Shown here: positions 1 through 6,153 of the stretch, in pieces | Layout: each line of letters starts with the position of its first letter | Position numbering within the stretch: position 1 is the stretch's first letter | Assembly: GCA_043815465.1 (NCBI GenBank) | Contig: JBDRIW010000025.1 | Location: 1 to 10,246, forward strand | Length of the DNA: 10,246 nt | Source: JBAZFF01 sp043815465 | GTDB lineage: Bacteria > Patescibacteriota > Minisyncoccia > Minisyncoccales > RBG-13-42-11 | Direction: 5' to 3' | The notes under the pieces: generated by a model | What the model was told of the DNA's origin: nothing | The model's database searches: none | Seen by the model: only the letters and a program-made list of their open reading frames with translations | Program-made: the position numbers and the translations under genes

Positions 1-1062
1 ATTAAAGTATTATCAGAATCTGATCCAATCCCTTTTGATTACACAGAAAAAGATTTACAAGTAAGCCTTCCTACTCTCCTAGATCAAAGACCATTAACTA
101 TTAGAAATGAAAAGATAAAAGCTATTTTTAAGTTAGCAGATGTAATAGTAGATAGTTTTAGAAAAACATTAAAAGAAATGGATTTTATTGAATTTCAATC
201 TCCTAGTATTGTTCCAGCCGTTGCAGAAGGTGGAGCTGAAATATTTAAGGTAGATTATTATAAATACAAAGCTTATTTAGCTCAAAGCCCTCAACTATAT
301 AAACAAATAATGCTTGGGGCCTTTGAAAGAGTATTTACTATAGCTCATGTTTTTAGATCAGAACCAAGCGTTACCACAAGACATTTATCAGAATATGTAA
401 GTTTAGACGCAGAACTGTCTTTTATAGAATCTTGGGAAGACGTAATAGCTGTTTGTGAAAAAATAATAAATAATATGGTGCGTGATACTCAAAAGAATTG
501 TAAAAGAGAATTAGAATTATATGGAGCAGAAGAGCCTAAAGTTGGAATAATTCCTAAGATTAAAATGAGAGAGGCCCAGGAGATAATATTTAAAAGAACT
601 AAAAGAGATCATAGAAAAGAACCAGACTTGGATCCAGAAGATGAAAAAGAAATATCTAAATGGGCTTTAGGAGAACATAAATCTGACTTTGTTTTTATAA
701 CTCACTATCCAACAGAGAAAAGACCATTCTATACTTTTCCAGACCCAGAAAATAAAGATTACACCCTAAGTTTTGATCTTTTATTTAGAGGATTAGAAAT
801 AGTAACTGGAGGACAAAGAATAAATAATTATAAACAACTTACAGATAATATAAAGAAGTGGGGGAATGACTTAAGTAGTTTTGAATTTTATCTACAAACT
901 TTTAAATATGGACTTCCCCCTGAAGGTGGATTTGCGATGGGACACGAAAGAATAGTGAAGCAATATTTAGGATTGGCTAATTTGAGAGAAGCCACCCCTT
1001 TTCCAAGAGATATGGAGAGAATAGATCAAAGATTGTCTATAACGAAAAAGAATAAAAAATAG
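1..1062 (+). CDS. aspS: Aspartyl-tRNA synthetase, archaeal/non-discriminating type (5' end missing)
   Basis: Cytoplasmic class II synthetase that charges tRNA(Asp), and perhaps tRNA(Asn), with aspartate. The frame is open from base 1, so the gene starts before the window. The 353 visible residues are the end of the N-terminal OB-fold/hinge and the whole catalytic domain; about 80-100 residues are probably missing. Visible motifs: the aspartate-type QSPQ at 283-294, motif 2 with FRSE at 352-363 followed by TTRHLSEY, the GGQRINNY block near 810-834, motif 3 (GGFAMGHERI) at 925-954, and a closing FPRD at 1000-1011. QSPQ and FPRD argue for AspRS rather than AsnRS. The short archaeal/eukaryotic layout has no bacterial GAD insertion. 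Whether it also charges tRNA(Asn) cannot be judged, because the anticodon-binding domain is mostly outside the window. Motif 3 has Ala where Gly is usual. The stop lies 2 bp before the next gene, suggesting co-transcription. Confidence 0.94.
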   Translation: MKVLSESDPIPFDYTEKDLQVSLPTLLDQRPLTIRNEKIKAIFKLADVIVDSFRKTLKEMDFIEFQSPSIVPAVAEGGAEIFKVDYYKYKAYLAQSPQLYKQIMLGAFERVFTIAHVFRSEPSVTTRHLSEYVSLDAELSFIESWEDVIAVCEKIINNMVRDTQKNCKRELELYGAEEPKVGIIPKIKMREAQEIIFKRTKRDHRKEPDLDPEDEKEISKWALGEHKSDFVFITHYPTEKRPFYTFPDPENKDYTLSFDLLFRGLEIVTGGQRINNYKQLTDNIKKWGNDLSSFEFYLQTFKYGLPPEGGFAMGHERIVKQYLGLANLREATPFPRDMERIDQRLSITKKNKK

Positions 1063-1064
1063 GA

Positions 1065-2030
1065 ATGGAAAAGAAAAAAAAGAATTATAAAATTATAATT
1101 GTTTCTTTTTTAATAACTTTACCTTTTTGGTGGGTGATAAATATTGTAGAAGAAGATTTACAAGATTTTTTCTTCTGGAAAAACATTGCTGATCATCCTG
1201 AAATAATTGCAGCTAGCATTGATTTAAACCAAAAATTAATAGACTCTAAGCCAATAAGAAGAAGTGATGCACTAGATTTTCAAACAGATGCTAGAGCTAT
1301 TTTTTTAATGTTTTTATCTGATCATGGGCAAGAGAAAATATTATTAGAAAAAAATATTGATACTAAGCTTCCCATAGCTAGTATTACTAAACTAATGACA
1401 GCCAATGTTGTTTTAAAATATTATGATTTAAATAAAGAAATAGTGGTTTCTGAGGAAGCAGTTTTGCAAGAAGAAAACTTTGGACAACTACAGGCAGGAA
1501 AAGTTTTTACTGTTAAATATTTTTTATATCCTTTATTAATGGAATCTAGTAATGACGCAGCTTTTGCCTTAGCTGATGATTATGAAGGAATGACAGAAAG
1601 TAGGTTTGTTTCTCTCATGAACTGGGAAGCAGATAATATAGGGATGGAAAATACTTCTTTCGTTAATGTCTCAGGATTAGACCCAAAAGATAATGAACCT
1701 AAAAGTAAAATAAATATTTCTACTGCAAAAGACATGTCTTTATTAATTAAAGAATTATTAAAAGAAGACTTGATTTGGGAAATATTATCTACAAAAGAAT
1801 TTACAGAATATGGACCAATTTTAAATAACACAAACAAATTATTGGAAAATGTTCAGGGTATCCTAGGTGGAAAAACAGGATATACTGAAGAGGCAAAAGA
1901 GTGTATAATTTTAGCGACTAAGTCTCCAAAGAATAGAGGCATTTTAATTAATATTATTATTGGATCTGATGATAGATTTGGAGAAATGGAAAAATTAATA
2001 AATTGGGCTAAATCAGCTCACGAGTGGTAA
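1065..2030 (+). CDS. D-alanyl-D-alanine carboxypeptidase, peptidase S11 family (DacA/PBP5-like)
   Basis: Serine penicillin-binding protein that removes the terminal D-Ala from peptidoglycan pentapeptides outside the cytoplasmic membrane. In the 321-residue product, a lysine-rich N-terminus is followed by one hydrophobic segment (about residues 9-28), best read as a membrane anchor or uncleaved signal. All three penicillin-binding motifs are present and well spaced: SITK at 106-109 (nucleophile Ser106, Lys109), SSN at 161-163, and KTG at 270-272. The domain opens with a beta-strand block (ARAIFLMFLSDHG) typical of the family. There is no clear C-terminal amphipathic anchor, unlike E. coli PBP5, so attachment would rely on the N-terminus. 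The ATG lies 2 bp after the aspS stop with only a weak, too-close purine run before it. It is followed 2 bp later by mraY, placing it in a peptidoglycan operon. Family assignment is firm; the exact paralogue (DacA, DacF and so on) is not resolvable. Confidence 0.93.
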   Translation: MEKKKKNYKIIIVSFLITLPFWWVINIVEEDLQDFFFWKNIADHPEIIAASIDLNQKLIDSKPIRRSDALDFQTDARAIFLMFLSDHGQEKILLEKNIDTKLPIASITKLMTANVVLKYYDLNKEIVVSEEAVLQEENFGQLQAGKVFTVKYFLYPLLMESSNDAAFALADDYEGMTESRFVSLMNWEADNIGMENTSFVNVSGLDPKDNEPKSKINISTAKDMSLLIKELLKEDLIWEILSTKEFTEYGPILNNTNKLLENVQGILGGKTGYTEEAKECIILATKSPKNRGILINIIIGSDDRFGEMEKLINWAKSAHEW

Positions 2031-2032
2031 TC

Positions 2033-3100
2033 ATGTATTTACCTGAAGCAGCAATAGATGTAATAAAAGTATTTACCTTAGGAACTCTAGGATTTCTATT
2101 TGCTTTTTTGTTTACTCCTTTTTTATTAAAAATACTTTATAAACATAAACTTTGGAGAAAAGAAGTTAGAGACAAAGCTGTAGACGGAGGAGATTTAACT
2201 TTTTTTAAAAAGTTCCATTCAGAAGGAGAAGTAAATATTCCTAGAGGTGGGGGGGTATTAATTTGGATTAGCGTTTTAGTTTTAATATTATTATTTTATT
2301 TTCTTTCTAGAGTTACTGATATTTGGTGGTTAGATAAATTAAACTTTTTAAGTAGAGGGCAAACTTGGATTCTCTTGTTTACTTTAGTCTCTGCTTCTTT
2401 GTTAGGATTAGCAGATGATTTATCGCAAATTTTTGGAAAAGGAAAATATATTGGAGGAGGAATAACTCTTAAAAAGAGATTGGTTTTGGTAATGGTAATA
2501 GGGTTAATTGGAGCTTTATGGTTTTATTTTAGATTAGATTGGCATAGTATTCATGTTCCAGGTATAGGAGATTTTGGAATAAATGGATGGTATATACCTA
2601 TTTTTGTAATAGTAATGTTGGCTGTTTATTCTGGAGGGGTTATAGATGGGATAGATGGATTAGCTGGAGGTACTTTTATATATATATTTGGTGCATTTGC
2701 AGGAATATCATTATTCTTAGGACAAATAGATATCGCTGCTTTTTGTGCTGTAATAATAGGAGCGCTGTTGGCTTTTCTATGGCACAATATCCCTCCAGCT
2801 AAGTTTTATATGGGAGAAACAGGTGTTATGGGTCTTTGTGCTACCTTAACCGTTATTGCTTTTTTAACTAACTCTGTATTAGTTCTCCCTATAATTGCTA
2901 TCTTATTAGTAGCTGAATCAGGATCTGTAATACTACAACTTCTTTCAAAGAGATTTAGAGGAAAGAAAATATTCTTAGCCTCTCCTTTACATTTACATTA
3001 TGAAGCTAAGGGTTGGCCACATTATCAGGTAACTATGAGATTTTGGATTATAGGAATTATAGCTGCTATAGTCGGTCTAACTATAAGATTACTTGGATAA
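2033..3100 (+). CDS. mraY: Phospho-N-acetylmuramoyl-pentapeptide-transferase (lipid I synthase)
   Basis: Polytopic membrane enzyme that transfers phospho-MurNAc-pentapeptide from UDP to undecaprenyl phosphate, forming lipid I. The 355-residue product has about ten hydrophobic segments, as in the family. Visible motifs: KKFH plus IPRGGG at about 59-74 (MraY usually has TPTMGG here; PRxGG is more WecA/TagO-like), GLADD with catalytic Asp pair 128-129, VIDGIDGLAGG at 203-213, FYMGETG at 258-264, and PLHLHYEAKGWP at 318-329 followed by RFW. The C-terminal block is diagnostic for MraY. Two canonical active-site features differ: the MGD Asp is Glu262, and the HHH motif reads HLH (320-322). I prefer ATG at 2033, 2 bp after the preceding stop, to the GTG at 2024 that overlaps that gene. 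The stop is 1 bp before murL. Function is probable; the altered motifs could be lineage-typical. Confidence 0.93.
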   Translation: MYLPEAAIDVIKVFTLGTLGFLFAFLFTPFLLKILYKHKLWRKEVRDKAVDGGDLTFFKKFHSEGEVNIPRGGGVLIWISVLVLILLFYFLSRVTDIWWLDKLNFLSRGQTWILLFTLVSASLLGLADDLSQIFGKGKYIGGGITLKKRLVLVMVIGLIGALWFYFRLDWHSIHVPGIGDFGINGWYIPIFVIVMLAVYSGGVIDGIDGLAGGTFIYIFGAFAGISLFLGQIDIAAFCAVIIGALLAFLWHNIPPAKFYMGETGVMGLCATLTVIAFLTNSVLVLPIIAILLVAESGSVILQLLSKRFRGKKIFLASPLHLHYEAKGWPHYQVTMRFWIIGIIAAIVGLTIRLLG

Positions 3101-3101
3101 A

Positions 3102-4403
3102 ATGACTCTAAAACAATTACAAAAAAAATATCCTAAATTTTTGTATTCTAATTATTCTTATAAAATTTCAGGGGAAAACCTGAAAATTTCTTTTCTGTTT
3201 AAAATAGAACCTGGCATTATTTTTAAACCTGAATTAATTATTAAAAATATTCCAACTAAATTTGATTTAAATGGTTTAGATAATTTAGTGTTTAATTTGG
3301 GTTTGATAGAAATGATTAGTTATTGGAAAGCCACCTGCTCTCCTGTTATTGAAATAGAATGTGGAAATATTGATGAAGAACAAATTAAATTTTGGAAATT
3401 TATTATTCTTAACGGAATGGGTCAATTCTTTTTTGAAAATAAAATAAAACCTTTTTCTCCTAAAATAGTATCTTTTAAAAAAGACAAATTAGAAATAGAC
3501 AAAAAAATAAAAAAAGATAATTATTTAATTCCTATTGGAGGAGGGAAAGATTCTATAGTTACCTTAGAACTTCTTAAAAAGGAATATAAATTTAATTGTT
3601 TTTCTTTAAATCCAACAGTTGCTGCCAAAAAAGTAATGAAAGTTGGAGGATGTAAAAAACCTATAATAGTTAATAGAAAAATAGATAAAAATCTTTTAAG
3701 TTTGAATAGGAAAGGATTTTTAAACGGGCACACTCCTTTCTCCGCTTATTTAGCTTTTTTAACTGTTTTAACAGCTAAAATATTTGATTATAAATATATA
3801 GCCTTATCTAATGAAAAGAGTTCTAACGAAGGAAATTTAAAATATTATGGAAAAAATATAAACCATCAATGGTCTAAAAGTTATGAGTTTGAAAAATCTT
3901 TTAATAAATATTCTAAAAAATACTTATCTAAAGAAATAAAATATTTTAGTTTTTTAAGACCTTTCTATGAATTACAAATAGCTGAATTATTTTCTAAATA
4001 TCCTAAATACTTTTCTTCTTTCTTGAGTTGTAATGAAGCACATAAAACATACTCTGGGAAAAGGAAACCAAAAGGGGAGTGGTGTGGTCAGTGTTCAAAA
4101 TGTCTTTTTACTTATATAATTCTTTATCCTTATTTAGAAAGAAAAGACTTAATTAAAATTTTTGGTAAAGATCTTTTTAAAAATAAAAGGCTAATTATTA
4201 TTCTTCAACAATTAATAGGGGAGAAAGGGTTTAAACCTTTTGAATGCGTTGGTACTCATAATGAAAGTTTAACTGCTTTATATTTAAATTTGAAAAAGAA
4301 TAAGTTTTTGGAAGATGATTCTCAGCCAATCCTTTTAAAGTATTTTAAAAACAAAATATTGCCTAAATATCCAGGGCTTGATTTTTTGAAAGAATTTGTC
4401 TAA
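3102..4403 (+). CDS. murL: UDP-MurNAc-L-Ala-L-Glu epimerase
   Basis: The family epimerises the terminal L-Glu of UDP-MurNAc-L-Ala-L-Glu to D-Glu, consuming ATP to AMP and pyrophosphate. With an L-Glu-adding MurD it replaces the glutamate racemase route known from other bacteria; it was characterised in Xanthomonas oryzae. The 433-residue product is soluble, without signal or membrane segments. Recognisable blocks: a PP-loop-like IGGGKDS at 145-151, NGHTPFSA at 208-215, the hallmark ALSNEKSSNEGN at 234-245, NINHQWSKS at 252-260, FLRPFYELQIAELF near 284-297, SCNEAH at about 309-314, WCGQCSKC at 327-334 (a Cys cluster that may bind metal), and KPFECVGTHNES at 378-389. Length and motif order fit the whole family. 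ATG 3102 is 1 bp after the mraY stop; a TTG at 3093 would overlap mraY and is less likely. Assignment is from motif recognition, without a database search. The sequence is especially AT-rich and Lys-rich. Confidence 0.88.
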   Translation: MTLKQLQKKYPKFLYSNYSYKISGENLKISFLFKIEPGIIFKPELIIKNIPTKFDLNGLDNLVFNLGLIEMISYWKATCSPVIEIECGNIDEEQIKFWKFIILNGMGQFFFENKIKPFSPKIVSFKKDKLEIDKKIKKDNYLIPIGGGKDSIVTLELLKKEYKFNCFSLNPTVAAKKVMKVGGCKKPIIVNRKIDKNLLSLNRKGFLNGHTPFSAYLAFLTVLTAKIFDYKYIALSNEKSSNEGNLKYYGKNINHQWSKSYEFEKSFNKYSKKYLSKEIKYFSFLRPFYELQIAELFSKYPKYFSSFLSCNEAHKTYSGKRKPKGEWCGQCSKCLFTYIILYPYLERKDLIKIFGKDLFKNKRLIIILQQLIGEKGFKPFECVGTHNESLTALYLNLKKNKFLEDDSQPILLKYFKNKILPKYPGLDFLKEFV

Positions 4404-4415
4404 TCTAGATATATA
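4386..4415 (+). promoter_or_regulatory. Putative sigma70-type promoter for the lipoprotein gene
   Basis: A TTGAAA hexamer at 4386-4391 (5 of 6 matches to the -35 consensus) lies 18 bp before TATATA at 4410-4415. The -35 sits inside the 3' end of murL. Transcription would start near 4422, giving a short leader that includes the Shine-Dalgarno site. In DNA this AT-rich such hexamers arise often by chance. Support comes mainly from position, at the start of a unit that has its own strong ribosome binding site and terminator. Confidence 0.4.
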
Positions 4416-4425
4416 AAATATATCT
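4407..4425. repeat. Perfect AT-rich inverted repeat (8-bp arms, AAA spacer)
   Basis: AGATATAT at 4407-4414 and ATATATCT at 4418-4425 are exact reverse complements separated by AAA. The palindrome covers the putative -10 and ends 2 bp before the Shine-Dalgarno region of the lipoprotein gene. It could be an operator half-site pair, a weak RNA hairpin next to the ribosome binding site, or a chance product of AT-rich sequence. There is no T-run directly after it, so it is not a standard terminator for murL. Confidence 0.6.
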
Positions 4426-4427
4426 TG

Positions 4428-4433
4428 AGGAGG
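4428..4433 (+). promoter_or_regulatory. Consensus Shine-Dalgarno site deciding the lipoprotein start
   Basis: AGGAGG, within a longer purine run to 4438, ends 6 bp before ATG 4440. This is the only full-consensus ribosome binding site ahead of any gene in the window. It fixes the start at 4440 rather than at the in-frame TTG 4425, which would make the ribosome binding site part of the coding sequence. Confidence 0.85.
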
Positions 4434-4439
4434 GGAGAT

Positions 4440-4808
4440 ATGAAACGGAAATCTTTGGTTTTGTTCTTTTTAATAATACTTTTAGTCCTTGGTGTGGCTG
4501 GTTGTGGTGTTTTTGAAAGCGATGATCCCAGTGCCATTAATGATAAGGGAGTGATGAATTTAAGCTCAGCAAGCACAATAGGAGATAATACCTTTATAGA
4601 GCTTAATGCCTTAGATGGAGCCATTTGGGAAAACGGAAATATGATTAAAATATTCCGCGTTATCGCTGCCTTTAAAGAAGCTCATCCTGAGCTTGAAGTG
4701 GCTCCATTAACCACAACGGATATTATTATCAACACCACTAAGATTACTAACACTAAAACAGAAAAAATTATCAAAGGGATTTGGCTTCATCATTCACCTC
4801 AAAGATGA
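4440..4808 (+). CDS. Small lipoprotein of unknown function
   Basis: I do not recognise this 122-residue protein. The N-terminus is a clear lipoprotein signal: MKRK, a hydrophobic core (residues 6-17), and a lipobox VAGC with Cys22 as the predicted lipidation site, so it should be anchored on the outer face of the membrane. The mature part is acidic at first (ESDD), then has a possible helix around IFRVIAAFKEAHPELEV, a Thr/Ile/Asn-rich stretch, and the ending GIWLHHSPQR; no known domain is evident. Composition differs from its neighbours: about 37% GC by hand count over 4441-4800, against a visibly lower level in murL and murD, and it uses CGG and CGC Arg codons where neighbours mostly use AGA/AGG. 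It has its own strong ribosome binding site, a probable promoter, and a terminator 22 bp downstream, so it looks like an independent unit inserted between murL and murD. Expression as protein is likely; function is unknown. Confidence 0.72.
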   Translation: MKRKSLVLFFLIILLVLGVAGCGVFESDDPSAINDKGVMNLSSASTIGDNTFIELNALDGAIWENGNMIKIFRVIAAFKEAHPELEVAPLTTTDIIINTTKITNTKTEKIIKGIWLHHSPQR

Positions 4809-4830
4809 TGAAACCAACCATATACAATGA

Positions 4831-4871
4831 ACCGCCGATTAGGATTATTTCTGATTTGGCGGTCTTTTTTT
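4831..4871 (+). terminator. Rho-independent terminator after the lipoprotein gene
   Basis: ACCGCC at 4831-4836 pairs with GGCGGT at 4858-4863. The stem can continue inward through about six more pairs (GATTAG with CTGATTT, allowing G-T pairs and one bulged T) to an 8-base loop. A C and then seven T residues (4865-4871) follow. The GC-rich stem stands out sharply in this AT-rich region. It would end transcripts from the upstream aspS-murL run and the lipoprotein gene, separating them from murD. Confidence 0.92.
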
Positions 4872-4883
4872 AGAACTATTTAT

Positions 4884-4911
4884 TTCAAAAGAGTTAAATT
4901 TATGTTATTTT
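4884..4911 (+). promoter_or_regulatory. Putative extended -10 promoter for murD, giving a near-leaderless mRNA
   Basis: TTCAAA at 4884-4889 (a weak -35) is 16 bp upstream of TATTTT at 4906-4911, which is preceded by TG at 4903-4904 (extended -10). The start would fall near 4918, only about 3 nt before the murD ATG. A second candidate -10, TATATT at 4911-4916, would put +1 at about 4921-4923, on the ATG itself. Because a strong terminator lies just upstream, some promoter in 4872-4920 is required, and any promoter there leaves little or no leader. The exact hexamers are uncertain. Confidence 0.5.
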
Positions 4912-4920
4912 ATATTTAGA

Positions 4921-6153
4921 ATGAAGTTAATTCAATTAAAAGACAAAAAGATACTGATTTTAGGATTTGGAAGAGAGGGGAAAGATACTTTTTCCTTTCT
5001 TAGAAAGCTTTTTCCTAATAAGAAAATAGGGGTGGCTGATCAAAATACAAAAGTTAAGGCTAACGCTGATTTATTTTTAGGGAAGAATTATCTTAAATCA
5101 ATTGAAAAATATGATATTATTATTAAGTCTCCTGGAATCCCTTTTAAATTAATACCCAAATCTTTTCTTAATAAAATTATTACTCAAACAGATTTATTTC
5201 TAGATAATTGTCCTGGATTAATAATAGGAATTACTGGCACTAAAGGAAAAAGTACTACATCTTCTTTAATTTATAATATTCTGAAAACTAAGAATAAGAA
5301 TGTTTATTTAATAGGTAATATTGGAAAACCAGTTTTATCTTCTTTATTAACAGCTAATAGAAAAGATGTTTTTGTTTATGAATTATCTAGTCATCAATTA
5401 TATAATTTAAAACAAAGTCCTAATATTTCCGTATTCTTAAATATTTTTTCAGAGCATCTAGACTATTATAAAGACTTTAAAGAATATGCAAAAGCTAAAA
5501 ACAACATAACTCTTTATCAGAAAAAAGAAGATTATTTAATTTTTAATAAAAAAGATAAATTAGTTTCTTCTTTCGCCAAAAAATCAAAAGCAAATAAAAT
5601 ACCTATAACAGGGGACTACTACGAACTTAATAAAAATGCTGCTAAAGAAGTAGGAAAGATATTTAAAATATCTCCGAAAATTATTCAGAAAGTAATTAAT
5701 ACTTTTAAAGGACTTGAACATAGGATGGAATTAGTCGGTAAATTTAAAGGAATTACTTTTTATAATGATTCTTTAGCCACTATTCCAGAAGCTACAATTT
5801 TAGCTATTAAGTCTTTGGGACCTAAAGTAGAAACTATTATATTAGGAGGGTTTGATAGAAGTATTAATTTTAAATTTTTAGCTAAGGAAATATTAAAAAG
5901 TAAAATAAAAACAGTAATTCTTTTTCCTGAGACAGGTAAGAAGATTTTTAAAGAAATATCTAATTTAGATAAAAATAAAAGAATAAATCATTTCTTTGTT
6001 AAAAACATGAAAGAAGCTGTAAGCTTATCTTTTAAGACCAACAAAGGAAAAATATGTTTACTTTCTCCTGCTTCACCAAGTTTCGGATTATTTAAAGATT
6101 ATAAAGAAAGAGGGGACCTTTTTAAAAAATATGTTAAAAGATTGGATAGATAA
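4921..6153 (+). CDS. murD: UDP-MurNAc-L-alanine:glutamate ligase, probably L-Glu-adding (MurD2-like)
   Basis: Cytoplasmic ATP-dependent Mur ligase adding glutamate to UDP-MurNAc-L-Ala. The 410-residue product has the three Mur domains: an N-terminal Rossmann-like UDP domain (LGFGREG near 14-20, KSPGIP at 69-74), a central ATPase with P-loop GTKGKST at 106-112, ELSSHQL at 154-160, His179 in EHLD and Lys193 at the carbamylated-Lys position, and a C-terminal domain with LEHRMELVG at 265-273, YNDSLATIPEAT at 281-292, LGG near 308-310 and LSPASPSFGLFKDYKERG at 381-398. Compared from memory with E. coli MurD, two lysines contacting D-Glu are changed (Lys319 to Leu285, Lys348 to Arg313) and Phe422 is Tyr394. 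With murL just upstream, this suggests L-Glu rather than D-Glu as substrate; that is inference. ATG 4921 has no Shine-Dalgarno site and lies right after the promoter. Its 3' end overlaps ftsW by 23 bp. Confidence 0.94.
   Translation: MKLIQLKDKKILILGFGREGKDTFSFLRKLFPNKKIGVADQNTKVKANADLFLGKNYLKSIEKYDIIIKSPGIPFKLIPKSFLNKIITQTDLFLDNCPGLIIGITGTKGKSTTSSLIYNILKTKNKNVYLIGNIGKPVLSSLLTANRKDVFVYELSSHQLYNLKQSPNISVFLNIFSEHLDYYKDFKEYAKAKNNITLYQKKEDYLIFNKKDKLVSSFAKKSKANKIPITGDYYELNKNAAKEVGKIFKISPKIIQKVINTFKGLEHRMELVGKFKGITFYNDSLATIPEATILAIKSLGPKVETIILGGFDRSINFKFLAKEILKSKIKTVILFPETGKKIFKEISNLDKNKRINHFFVKNMKEAVSLSFKTNKGKICLLSPASPSFGLFKDYKERGDLFKKYVKRLDR

Noticed and set aside
1580..1837. Antisense open frames inside the carboxypeptidase, murL (3521-3733) and murG (7413-7658)
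   Set aside because: They overlap conserved motif-bearing genes, have no ribosome binding sites and are expected by chance in AT-rich DNA.
2249..2255. Run of seven G in mraY as a phase-variation tract
   Set aside because: It encodes conserved glycines of the GGG motif, is short, and mraY is probably essential, so phase variation is implausible; at most a sequencing-error hotspot.
2587..2802. Alternative-frame open reading frame inside mraY
   Set aside because: It lies wholly within a well-supported membrane protein gene; its Cys/Trp/Tyr-rich translation is typical of an out-of-frame reading.
3093..3101. TTG start for murL at 3093 (and GTG for mraY at 2024)
   Set aside because: Both would overlap the previous gene, and an ATG exists 9 bases downstream in each case, right after the upstream stop.
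4400..4624. Antisense open frame overlapping the lipoprotein gene
   Set aside because: It runs opposite to a gene with a perfect ribosome binding site and lipobox, has no ribosome binding site of its own and looks like a frame shadow.
4770..4830. A shifted frame reading GFGFIIHLKDDETNHIQ and stopping exactly before the terminator, suggesting a frameshift at the lipoprotein 3' end
   Set aside because: The GFGFI resemblance to cold-shock proteins is too short to trust, and the lipoprotein frame runs cleanly to its own TGA. Only homologues could show whether the last ~15 codons are shifted.
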